This document shows, piece by piece, positions 6,354 through 13,209 of a stretch of DNA of 13,209 bases. The DNA is from Fimbriimonadaceae bacterium (GTDB lineage Bacteria > Armatimonadota > Fimbriimonadia > Fimbriimonadales > Fimbriimonadaceae). The position numbers and the translations under genes are program-made. A model generated the notes under the pieces. It searched no databases. It had not been told where the DNA came from and saw nothing but the letters and a program-made list of their open reading frames with translations. Positions within the stretch are counted from its first letter, which is position 1; the number at the start of each line of letters is the position of its first letter. The stretch covers positions 1 to 13,209 of the forward strand of contig JADZBW010000042.1 in the NCBI GenBank assembly GCA_020851885.1, read 5' to 3'.

Positions 6354-7181
6354 TCATCGACCGCCCAATCCGCTTAGATTGATGCCCTTCATGAAGTATC
6401 GCTGGGCGAAGAAGAACAGCACGATCGTCGGGAGGATGTGGATGAGGGAGGCTGCCATCAGCTGGTTGGTTTCGCTGCCATAGCTGTCCTGGAACATCCT
6501 CAGGCCGATCGAGACGGTGTACTTTTCGGGCGAATTCAGGTAGATCAACGGTCCGTTGAACTCGTCCCAATGGGAAATAAAGCTGAGTACCGCGACGGTG
6601 GCGATGACTGGGCCGGACAAGGGGAGAAGGATCTTCCACCAAATGCGAAAGAAACCGGCTCCATCGAGCATCGCCGCCTCGTCGTACTCCCGCGGCAAGG
6701 TCAGGAAGAATTGTCGCATCAGGAAGATGTTGAACGCGCCGCCGCCGAAGAAGGCGGGCAGGATAAGCGGGTAGAAGGTGTCGATCGCCCCCAGTGTGCG
6801 CCAGATCATGAAGACGGGAATCATCGTGACCTGTCCGGGCAGCATCATCGTCGCGAGCATCGTGTAGAACATCGCGTTTCGCCCCCTGAACTTGAACCGT
6901 GAGAAGCCATAGGCGACGAGCGAACTGGTGATCACCGTCGCGGCAGTGGTGACCACCGTGATGAACAGGGTGTTCAGAACCCACTGAGTGAAGGGAAGGG
7001 CGGTCCAGGCCTTGGGGAAATTGTCCCATTGGGCGTGGTTTGGGATCCACTGAGGCGGAAAGGTGAAGGCGTCCTCATTCGCTTTGAGGGCGGTGGAGAC
7101 GGTCCACAGGAAAGGCACCAGGAAGAGCGCGCTGAGCAAGATCAAGACGAAGTAGCTTGGGAGTTTGGCGATCCGCTTCAT
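6354..7181 (-). CDS. Carbohydrate ABC transporter permease, MalG type
   Basis: Inner-membrane permease of 275 residues of the CUT1 (carbohydrate uptake transporter 1) ABC importer class. I set the start at the ATG at 7181 (MKRIAKLPSYFVLILLSALF), preceded by GGGGAGG at ideal spacing; the frame stays open further upstream but that part reads as out-of-frame MalF sequence. About six membrane helices are visible, starting at residues 9-28, and the ATPase-contact EAA loop reads EYDEAAMLDGAGFFRIWWKILLP (about 165-187). The C-terminus MKGINLSGLGG is a MalG-type ending. The ATG overlaps the stop of the MalF-like gene (ATGA), so translation is coupled. No MalK/MsmK-type ATPase is encoded here. A shared ATPase elsewhere in the genome is common in this class. 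Confidence 0.94.
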   Translation of the reverse strand: MKRIAKLPSYFVLILLSALFLVPFLWTVSTALKANEDAFTFPPQWIPNHAQWDNFPKAWTALPFTQWVLNTLFITVVTTAATVITSSLVAYGFSRFKFRGRNAMFYTMLATMMLPGQVTMIPVFMIWRTLGAIDTFYPLILPAFFGGGAFNIFLMRQFFLTLPREYDEAAMLDGAGFFRIWWKILLPLSGPVIATVAVLSFISHWDEFNGPLIYLNSPEKYTVSIGLRMFQDSYGSETNQLMAASLIHILPTIVLFFFAQRYFMKGINLSGLGGR

Positions 7182-8089
7182 TTCGCCTCCCCCTCGTAGT
7201 GGACCCATCGCTTGGATCCCCAGAACTGGATGGCGGTAATGATCAGCAGGATCACAAAGAGGACCCAAGCCATCGCGCTCGCCTTCCCGAGTTTGAAGTA
7301 CTCGAAGGCATTGCGGAAGAGGTTGAGCGCATAGAAAAGCGTAGCGTTGTTGGGCCCGCCCCCGGTCATGATGTAGGCCTGGGTGAAGACCTGGAAAGCG
7401 CCGATGACGCCCAAAATCAGGTTGAAGAAAATCACCGGCGATAACAGCGGAATGGTCACGCTGCGGAATTGCTGCCAAGGACTGGCGCCGTCGATCCTGG
7501 CCGCCTCGTAGTAGGTCTCCGAGATCCCCTGGAGCCCGGCGAGAAAGATGACCATCCTCCCCCCGCCCGCCCCCCAGAGCGACATCGCGGCAAAGGCGTA
7601 GAGCGTGTACTTCTCATCGGCGAGCCACTCGATGCCCGACCAACCAAACAAACCCAGCGCCCAATTGAGGATGCCGTAATCGGAATTGAATATCCACATC
7701 CAGAGCAGGGAAGATGCGACCGCCGGGACGATCGATGGGAGGTAGAAGACCGTCCGGAAAAACCTTTGGCCGCGCACTTTCTGATTCAGCAGCAACGCCA
7801 ATGCCAGCGATGCGGCGATGCCCAACGGCACGGTCAGGATGGCGTAGGCGATCGTGACTTGCAGCGATTTCCAGAAGAGCGGGTCCTCGGTGAAAAGTCG
7901 CTGATAGTTGGTCGTGCCGATCCACTTCATCGTGGAAAGATCGTATTTGGTGAAGCTCAGATACAAGGAGGTCAGCATCGGACCGGCGGTGAAGATGAGG
8001 AATCCCAAGAGCCAAGGCGTGGTGAAGAGGAAGCCCGCAACGCCAGGCTTGATCGCCTTGCGCTTGATCGGGCGAGTGATGGGAATCAC
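7178..8089 (-). CDS. Carbohydrate ABC transporter permease, MalF/UgpA type
   Basis: Inner-membrane permease of 303 residues, partner of the MalG-like protein in a CUT1 sugar importer. A basic N-terminus (RPIKRKAIKPG) leads into the first helix (about 19-41, LFTTPWLLGFLIFTAGPMLT) and SLYLSFTKYD, a typical MalF/UgpA opening. The EAA loop reads YYEAARIDGASPWQQFRSVTIPLL (about 193-216). Five further helices follow the usual pattern. It lacks the large second periplasmic domain of enterobacterial MalF and so is of the shorter UgpA/LacF form. The start is GTG at 8089, with GAGGAG about 10 bases upstream, and it overlaps the end of the binding-protein gene (GTGA). The substrate cannot be deduced from the permeases. 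Confidence 0.94.
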   Translation of the reverse strand: MIPITRPIKRKAIKPGVAGFLFTTPWLLGFLIFTAGPMLTSLYLSFTKYDLSTMKWIGTTNYQRLFTEDPLFWKSLQVTIAYAILTVPLGIAASLALALLLNQKVRGQRFFRTVFYLPSIVPAVASSLLWMWIFNSDYGILNWALGLFGWSGIEWLADEKYTLYAFAAMSLWGAGGGRMVIFLAGLQGISETYYEAARIDGASPWQQFRSVTIPLLSPVIFFNLILGVIGAFQVFTQAYIMTGGGPNNATLFYALNLFRNAFEYFKLGKASAMAWVLFVILLIITAIQFWGSKRWVHYEGEAK

Positions 8090-9390
8090 AGTCCCGGCTC
8101 CTCGCGGAGGGTCTTGTTGACGGCAGCGGTGGCTCGGCGCATCGCCACCGACGCATCGGTCTCCCGACCCGCGAATAGGTTATCGAGTTCGGGGGTGAGC
8201 GTGGCCATCACCTCCGGCCATCGTGGGCCGATCGGCAAAGTCTTGCCTCGCCGAATGGTCATCGCCACCGATTCCATGTTGAAGGGAGGCTTCTTCGGGT
8301 GCAGGAATCCTTCGGACTGTCCGAGTTCGATTCGGGTGGGCGCCTGCCGTCGCTCCTGGATGTAGAGGATGTCTTCGGCGATCGGCCCCGTCATGAACTT
8401 CATGAACCGCCAAGCTTCTTCGGGGTGCTTTGTTTCGCGGTACATCACCAACTGGTTGCCTTTTACAAAGAAAGAGTCGCCCTTCGGTCCGTTCGGCATC
8501 GGGCAGATGTCCCAGTCGAACTTCGTAATCAATTCGTTGTATCGGGCCGTCATGCCGACGTAGTTGAATTCCATTGCGAGCTTGCCGGTCTCGAAGTTGA
8601 ATGCTGCGTTCGCACCCTGGGCCGGCGTTGGACAGCACTTGTGTTTCCAGCGAAGATCGGCGATCCATTGCATTCCCGCAATAGCGCCTGGGGAGTCCAA
8701 GAGGCATTTGTCCAGGGCCGGATTGAGGAGTCGCCCACCGAACGCCTGAATCACGGCGAGATAGAAGGGCATCGGAGGCATGTTGATCCCGAATTGAATC
8801 GGCCTGCCTGTGGAATCGAACTTGGTTAGTTTGACCGAATACTCAAGCGCCTTGTCATAAGTCCATTCGCCACGATTCCACAGCGCATAGGGGTCCTCGA
8901 GGCCCGCGTCGCGGATCAGCTTCTTGTTGTAGAACATGATGCCTCCGCCGAAAAGGACGTTGAGGCCCTGCATCCTGCCGTCGACCAAGCACTCTTCAAT
9001 GGCCAATGGGAAGTAATCGCTCTTCTTGAACTCGGCATCCCGCGAGATGAACGGCTCCAGATCCCTGAAGTAATTCCGCTCGGAAAGTTGAGGAAAATCG
9101 TAGTGGTCCACCCTCACCACGTCCGGAGACGTTCGCGAAGCGAACATCACGATCATCTTGTTCTTGTAGGAGTTCGCCGGGACCTTGAATAACTTAACTT
9201 CGACGTCGTGGTTCCGTTTGTTGAATTCGTCCACGAGTCGCTGTTCTAGGTTTAGCTGCTGGACGTTGCCCCAAGCCATATAGCGCAAATGGACCCGACC
9301 GTCTTCGGGTTCGGCGCAACCGATCGCAAGGATCGCTATCAGCGGCAGGAGGTATCGGGACAACGGTCCTATCCTACGCGAAGCTCTCAC
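8086..9390 (-). CDS. Sugar-binding lipoprotein of the ABC importer (MalE/UgpB-like)
   Basis: Extracytoplasmic solute-binding protein, family 1, of 434 residues. A lipoprotein signal is visible: Arg2-Arg12 region, core LLPLIAILAIG and lipobox LAIGC with the acylated Cys25. The mature part starts AEPEDGRVHLRYMAWGN and continues with the family's EQRLVDEFNKRNHDVEVKLF, SPDVVRVDHYDFPQL, FGGGIMFYNKKLIRDAGL and PEEAWRFMKFMTGP. The start is a GTG at 9390, without a clear ribosome site. A TTG at 9363 (LSRYLLPLIA), preceded by AGGATAGGA, would remove nine residues and most of the basic N-region, and remains possible. It lies 17 bases after the stop of the caspase-PEGA gene on the same strand. First gene of the importer operon; specificity is unknown, but the converging catabolic operon suggests a sugar or sugar-acid lactone. 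Confidence 0.93.
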   Translation of the reverse strand: MRASRRIGPLSRYLLPLIAILAIGCAEPEDGRVHLRYMAWGNVQQLNLEQRLVDEFNKRNHDVEVKLFKVPANSYKNKMIVMFASRTSPDVVRVDHYDFPQLSERNYFRDLEPFISRDAEFKKSDYFPLAIEECLVDGRMQGLNVLFGGGIMFYNKKLIRDAGLEDPYALWNRGEWTYDKALEYSVKLTKFDSTGRPIQFGINMPPMPFYLAVIQAFGGRLLNPALDKCLLDSPGAIAGMQWIADLRWKHKCCPTPAQGANAAFNFETGKLAMEFNYVGMTARYNELITKFDWDICPMPNGPKGDSFFVKGNQLVMYRETKHPEEAWRFMKFMTGPIAEDILYIQERRQAPTRIELGQSEGFLHPKKPPFNMESVAMTIRRGKTLPIGPRWPEVMATLTPELDNLFAGRETDASVAMRRATAAVNKTLREEPGL

Positions 9391-9407
9391 CTATGTCTAG
9401 ACTCTTA

Positions 9408-12053
9408 TTACTTCACAGGGTCGATGGCGGCGAATTGAAGGCCGCTGTTCGTCGGTATCGCCATCCACCTGCCGTCCAAGCTCAACCAGGGCCTTGCCGA
9501 TTTGGTGGAACCAAGCGAAGCCCCCGAAACCGCATCGAAGAGCTCGATCGAACCACCCTGGGCTTCGGACCAGGCAAGCAGTCGCGTTCCGCCGGCCATG
9601 AATCCCAGTGCGACGTGCTTCACCGACGAGAACTTCATCTGGCCATTTCGCGTTTCGAAAACCTTCATTCCCTTCTGGGTTTGCGCGGAGCCAGATCCAC
9701 GTATTCCCGAATTGACCGCGACCACATCGCTGGTTTGGGAATAGAAGATGCCTTGGCCGATGTTGCTATCCACGAGCGGCAGTTGCTGCTGGTCCTCGCG
9801 AGCGGGTCCGCGCAAGAGTAGTAGGTTGGACTCGATGCCTGATGTGAGAGGATCCTTGAAGACGGAGACGGAGGAGCCATCTGGGGCGACACTGGCGCCC
9901 TGAAGTCGACCGGACACCTGGAAGGAATCTGATTTGCCCGTGGCCAGGTCGATCATAGCGATGGAGGCGGTTCCACCGGCCCCTTGACCGCAAAGCACGA
10001 GCACGCCGTTCGAGGAGTTGGCAAAGTTGAGCGCCGTTGAATTGCCCATCGCCGCCGAATAGACCTTGGCGACCTTCGGGTCCGTCATATCCTGAACCAT
10101 GACCGACGCATAGCCGAGATTGCCGTTCAGATAGAGGTTGATGTAGAGCACGCTCTTCCAGTCTGAGGAAAGGCGCACAAAGGATGTCACCGGCTCTTTG
10201 ATCTGCTTGAGGAGGCCACCGGTCGCCGTGTCGTAAATGAAGATGGAGTTGTCCTGCCCCGTGATCGCCGCTTTGGATCCGTCCGGACTGAATACGAGGC
10301 TGCGGATGGGGCCCGTATGGCCGATCGTGGCTTTGGGCGACAACCGAACGGGGGGCACCTTGGGCGGCACCGTGGTTCCTTGCTTCTTGAGGGTTAGCGC
10401 GATTGTCGAAGGCACAGAAGCATCCATGGTCGCCGTTTCCTCCACGGTCTCGTAACCGGTGAGGGACACTTTGATGGAAACGGAAACTGGCGCGAGGATC
10501 TCCTGCTCATAGACCAGCGGCGTCTTCCCTTGCGGAACGCCGTCGATGGTCACGGAAGCGCCCTTTGGCTCAGAATTGATCGTGAGCGTCGCCTTCTTGG
10601 GCTTCTCTGGCTCCTTGACCAGGGTGATTGAGATCTTGGACTCTCGACCTCCTGTGAGCTCGATCTGCCGTTCCTGAGGCTCATACCCGGTCAAACTGGC
10701 CTTAACGGTCACCGTCTTCGTGGCCTTTGCGGGTACATCGATCTCTTTCGCCAGTGGTGAAGAACCGATCTCCTCTCCGTCGACACTCACGACCGCACCG
10801 GCTGGCGAAGTGATGATGGTGAGCTTGGCAGGCTTGGGTTTGTCTGGAAGCTTGAGCTTTTTCAGCTTCTCATCGATCTTCGTTTCTTTCTTGGGCTTGA
10901 GCTCGACCTCTTTCTCCCGTGGCTCGTACCCGTCCAGTTCCAATCGCACCTTGATCTTTTGACTTTTTTCCAGTTCAAAACCCTTCCGGTAGGTAGTGAC
11001 GCCGACTTCCTCGCCGTCGATAAAGACCTTGGCTCCATCAGGATTGGATCGGACCGTCAATTTGGCGACTTCCGGCTTCTTGTTGTTCGAAGGGTTCGTT
11101 GTGGTACCGGTTCCAGTGGGAGGTCCCTCGGGAACCTTTTTGTCTCCACTGGCGAAGAACAACATCTGGCCTTCGGTGAAGAATTGGTTGATTTGGGGAA
11201 TCTGCCGCCCTTTCGACATCCGCACGACCGGATCCTGGATCGATGCGAACAAATCCAACATGGAGAATACGTAATTCTTCTCCTTCGCCCGTTTTCGGAG
11301 TTCGGTCAATAGGTTGAACGTGAAGACGCCGTGCTTGAATTCGTCCGTCTCCCAAGTCTTCTGGCCCTTTCCTCCCGCTGCGATTGCTTGTCTGGCGGGC
11401 ATCGTCAAGTAAGCGGCAAGAGGGTTTTCCTCCCCGAATCCGCGAGCCCGTGTGAGCAGACCGCTAAAACAGGCGTCGGCGATCACCGCCACATGCTTCG
11501 CAGGACTGCCATCCAGCCGATTCCAGACTTCCTGCATCGGCAGGCAAGTCTTCTCATAAGCCGAGATATCGGTCGAGTTGTCGAAGTCGATCTTGGCGTC
11601 GGTGGGGATAAGGAATCCACGATCGGCTCCGGCGGAATCTCGAACCGTCTGGCCATGGCCAGAGAAGTAGATTAGGATTCGGTCATCGGCACGAATTCGC
11701 GAGCGATCGCTAAGCTGGTCCAACGCTTGGAGGATGTTCGCCAACGTCGCCTGTTCGTTGGTGAGGACCGTTACATTGGATTCGGGAAATCCATAGAAGT
11801 CCACCAAGGTCTGCTTGATCCCGTCGGCATCGTTGACGGCATACTTGAGCTGCGCCGTTTTCGGCAGGTTTGGATACTTGTCGATGCCAACGATCAGAGC
11901 ATGCGAACCGGTGTAGATCGGCAGGCCCGCCGGATCCTTCGATCTCGTCATCACGAGGTCGCGCGACCGCTCTTGGGCACCCACGAATGCCGCCAAACCA
12001 AGCAGAGCCAGGTTTAGAATGCAGAGGAGAAATTGCCGAGTTGCCTGTTTCAT
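9408..12053 (-). CDS. Secreted caspase-like peptidase with three PEGA domains and a beta-propeller
   Basis: Exported protein of 881 residues. The signal peptide is residues 1-26 (core FLLCILNLALLGLAAFVGA). Residues 48-300 are a caspase p20-like (peptidase C14) domain: HALIVGIDKYPNLP, YAVNDADGI, then catalytic His133 in IYFSGHGQ and catalytic Cys195 in IADACFSG, both intact. A Pro/Gly/Thr-rich linker (305-329) leads to three PEGA domains: 330-396 (SNPDGAKVFIDGEEVG), 409-479 (TSPAGAVVSVDGEEIG) and 487-556 (SEPKGASVTIDGVPQGKTPL), each ending in a GYE motif and a beta strand. Residues 575-880 form a WD40-like propeller; the first repeat is clear (HTGPIRSLVFSPDG...IYDTATG), the later ones degenerate. 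The ATG has an excellent ribosome site (AAGGAGGAG). It follows the TPR-like gene by 24 bases. Probably a cysteine protease acting outside the cytoplasm; substrate unknown. Cell-death or protein-processing roles are guesses. Confidence 0.92.
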   Translation of the reverse strand: MKQATRQFLLCILNLALLGLAAFVGAQERSRDLVMTRSKDPAGLPIYTGSHALIVGIDKYPNLPKTAQLKYAVNDADGIKQTLVDFYGFPESNVTVLTNEQATLANILQALDQLSDRSRIRADDRILIYFSGHGQTVRDSAGADRGFLIPTDAKIDFDNSTDISAYEKTCLPMQEVWNRLDGSPAKHVAVIADACFSGLLTRARGFGEENPLAAYLTMPARQAIAAGGKGQKTWETDEFKHGVFTFNLLTELRKRAKEKNYVFSMLDLFASIQDPVVRMSKGRQIPQINQFFTEGQMLFFASGDKKVPEGPPTGTGTTTNPSNNKKPEVAKLTVRSNPDGAKVFIDGEEVGVTTYRKGFELEKSQKIKVRLELDGYEPREKEVELKPKKETKIDEKLKKLKLPDKPKPAKLTIITSPAGAVVSVDGEEIGSSPLAKEIDVPAKATKTVTVKASLTGYEPQERQIELTGGRESKISITLVKEPEKPKKATLTINSEPKGASVTIDGVPQGKTPLVYEQEILAPVSVSIKVSLTGYETVEETATMDASVPSTIALTLKKQGTTVPPKVPPVRLSPKATIGHTGPIRSLVFSPDGSKAAITGQDNSIFIYDTATGGLLKQIKEPVTSFVRLSSDWKSVLYINLYLNGNLGYASVMVQDMTDPKVAKVYSAAMGNSTALNFANSSNGVLVLCGQGAGGTASIAMIDLATGKSDSFQVSGRLQGASVAPDGSSVSVFKDPLTSGIESNLLLLRGPAREDQQQLPLVDSNIGQGIFYSQTSDVVAVNSGIRGSGSAQTQKGMKVFETRNGQMKFSSVKHVALGFMAGGTRLLAWSEAQGGSIELFDAVSGASLGSTKSARPWLSLDGRWMAIPTNSGLQFAAIDPVK

Positions 12054-12077
12054 GATTTCTCCTCCTTGCGATTCGTT

Positions 12078-13193
12078 CTACGAAATCGTCTTGAGTTTTG
12101 ATTCAAGAGCCGACTTCTGATCTGCGGACATTCCTGCCACCTTGAGCCCTTCGTCGAGAATGGCTTTGGCGCCAGCTGAGTCCTTGTTGGCGAGCCGAAT
12201 GTCGGCAATTCGCAGGTAAGGAATGGCGTAAGTGGGATCGTTCGCGATCGCTTGCTTGTACTTGGCTTCCGCGCCACTTGGGTTGGAGGCGTAAAGGGCA
12301 TCGCCCTGCTGTCGCAGATCGATCGCGGCGATACGCAACTCCTCTGGCGACAGGTCCCGACTGCCGAACATTTCAGATTTCTCGGGGTCGAGAGACGAGC
12401 GGATCTTGAGGATCAACTGCTTCGCCAACTCGGCTGGGCTGAGTCCCCATTCGGTTGCGAACGCCGAATCCGCGGTGATGACGAAGTTCTTGCCGCCAGT
12501 GCCAACGACATACTGTCCCTTCACCTGACCGACTTTAAGCATCGTCCACCAAAGTCGGCTGGCCTTGTTGAGCGTCTGCATGCGCTTGGCGACCACGGCG
12601 GCACGCTTCTGGGCATCGAGCTTCGACGTCCCTGCGAGGACCTCGACCACGGTTTTGCTCCTGCCACCGATATTCAGCATCACGGCGCCAATCGTCTTTC
12701 CACCGGGTGCCATGCGCGAGATTGCCGTAAAGGTCGCCTTGCTGTGGATTCCTGGGATCTTGTGCTTTGGAGTGACGGTTACCGCCTTGGCCGGAGTCGT
12801 GGACTTGACGACTTTGGCAGGGCCATTCGACTTGACGGGCGGCACGGCGGTGGTTTTCGGTTTGGCTCCCAGGAGCGCTTCGAATCGGCGAAGCTTGTCC
12901 AAGGTGCCGCCACGTGTGCCCATGTCGTCGTCCTTCGGCATGGTCTCCAGGAAGGCGAGCGCAATCTCCTCTTCGCTGGCCCGCAGACTGTCGGGCGTCG
13001 TGAAATAGCGCGTGAGGATGGATTCGATCGCCGGGATGTCGGCTTGAACTTCGGTCGCGAATCCACCTTTAACTTTGTTTAGCCAGGTCAATGCATCGGC
13101 CAACTTCTGTTGGTTGGTCTGGGCGCCGGCAAGGGCACAAACGGCGAACCAAAGGCAGAAGACGCCAATCTTCAAAACACGTTTCATGATCAT
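12078..13193 (-). CDS. Secreted protein with TPR-like repeats, function unknown
   Basis: Exported protein of about 371 residues that I cannot name. Starts possible in frame are GTG 13199, ATG 13193 and ATG 13187. AGGAAG stands at best spacing for 13193, while 13187 gives the cleanest signal peptide (MKRVLKIGVFCLWFAVCALAGA). Counted from 13193, a helical N-domain spans about 27-108, followed by a Lys/Pro/Thr/Val linker (about 109-148). A middle domain (about 150-270) has IGGRSKTVVEVLAG, KRAAVVAKRMQTL and VITADSAFATEWGLSPAELAKQL, the layout of a small extracytoplasmic domain I associate with cyanobacterial mechanosensitive-channel-type proteins (weak recollection). The C-terminus (about 280-370) has two or three TPR-like helix pairs (GDALYASNPSGAEAKYKQAI, PYLRIADIRLANKDSAGAKAIL), suited to protein contacts. 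It probably shares a transcript with the caspase-PEGA gene and may work with it. Confidence 0.82.
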   Translation of the reverse strand: MIMKRVLKIGVFCLWFAVCALAGAQTNQQKLADALTWLNKVKGGFATEVQADIPAIESILTRYFTTPDSLRASEEEIALAFLETMPKDDDMGTRGGTLDKLRRFEALLGAKPKTTAVPPVKSNGPAKVVKSTTPAKAVTVTPKHKIPGIHSKATFTAISRMAPGGKTIGAVMLNIGGRSKTVVEVLAGTSKLDAQKRAAVVAKRMQTLNKASRLWWTMLKVGQVKGQYVVGTGGKNFVITADSAFATEWGLSPAELAKQLILKIRSSLDPEKSEMFGSRDLSPEELRIAAIDLRQQGDALYASNPSGAEAKYKQAIANDPTYAIPYLRIADIRLANKDSAGAKAILDEGLKVAGMSADQKSALESKLKTIS

Positions 13194-13209
13194 TTCCACT
13201 TCCTGTCCA

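Noticed and set aside
7182..7478. N-terminal extension of the MalG frame by 99 codons
   Set aside because: The extension reads as low-complexity out-of-frame sequence inside the MalF-like gene. The ATG at 7181 has an excellent ribosome site and a normal MalG start.
7469..8365. Plus-strand frame of 298 codons opposite the MalF-like gene
   Set aside because: It is opposite two clear transporter genes and its product is Arg/Glu-rich without recognisable motifs, typical of an antisense shadow in GC-rich DNA.
8299..8829. Plus-strand frame of 176 codons opposite the binding-protein gene
   Set aside because: Antisense shadow of a clear solute-binding protein.
9395..9402. Palindrome GTCTAGAC before the binding-protein gene
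   Set aside because: Eight bases only, without flanking symmetry; expected by chance in a window of this size.
9408..12053. Caspase as part of a CRISPR- or defence-associated suicide system
   Set aside because: The protein has a Sec signal peptide, there is no CRISPR array or other defence gene, and its neighbours are a secreted TPR-like protein and a sugar importer.
12252..13082. Plus-strand frame of 276 codons opposite the TPR-like gene
   Set aside because: The minus-strand frame has a signal peptide and repeats. The plus frame shows no domain.
1..13209. tRNA, rRNA, transposase, prophage or CRISPR content
   Set aside because: None of the characteristic sequences or repeats was seen on either strand by reading; no computed scan was run.

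Overview
The window comes from a bacterial chromosome, moderately GC-rich by eye, with frequent GTG/TTG starts and tightly packed genes. The gene types fit an environmental, polysaccharide-degrading bacterium: PAS proteins with an N-terminal LuxR-type helix-turn-helix (HTH), a secreted caspase-PEGA-propeller protein, and a binding-protein-dependent sugar importer without its own ATPase. My best guess is Armatimonadota (Fimbriimonadia-like). This is an inference from gene style; there is no rRNA or marker gene here to prove it.

Left part (1-3024, minus strand). Reading leftward there is a HAD phosphatase, then an HTH plus three-PAS regulator with a good promoter and a palindrome at its start point, then the histidinol-phosphate aminotransferase hisC, which runs off the left edge.

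Middle part (about 3072-5881, plus strand). Three genes look like one carbohydrate-catabolic operon. The first is a short homologue of the D-apionate lactonase family, the second a xylose-isomerase-like TIM barrel resembling 3-oxo-isoapionate decarboxylase (OiaC), and the third an AraD-type class II aldolase/epimerase that overlaps the second gene by 13 bases. Converging on this operon from the right is a minus-strand ABC importer: binding lipoprotein, MalF-like permease, MalG-like permease, joined by 4-base overlaps. A strong hairpin follows it, then a small secreted cysteine-rich protein. My working hypothesis is that the importer feeds the catabolic operon with a plant-derived sugar, lactone or aldonate, possibly apiose- or apionate-like. 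The dehydrogenase, kinase and transporter ATPase such a route needs are not in the window.

Right part (9408-13193, minus strand). A secreted protein with TPR-like repeats is followed after 24 bases by a large secreted protein. That protein carries an intact caspase-like His/Cys dyad, three PEGA domains and a C-terminal beta-propeller. Its stop codon lies only 17 bases before the importer's binding-protein gene, so read-through into the importer is possible. No tRNA, rRNA, insertion sequence, prophage or CRISPR array was seen, and no gene-free stretch exceeds 300 bases.
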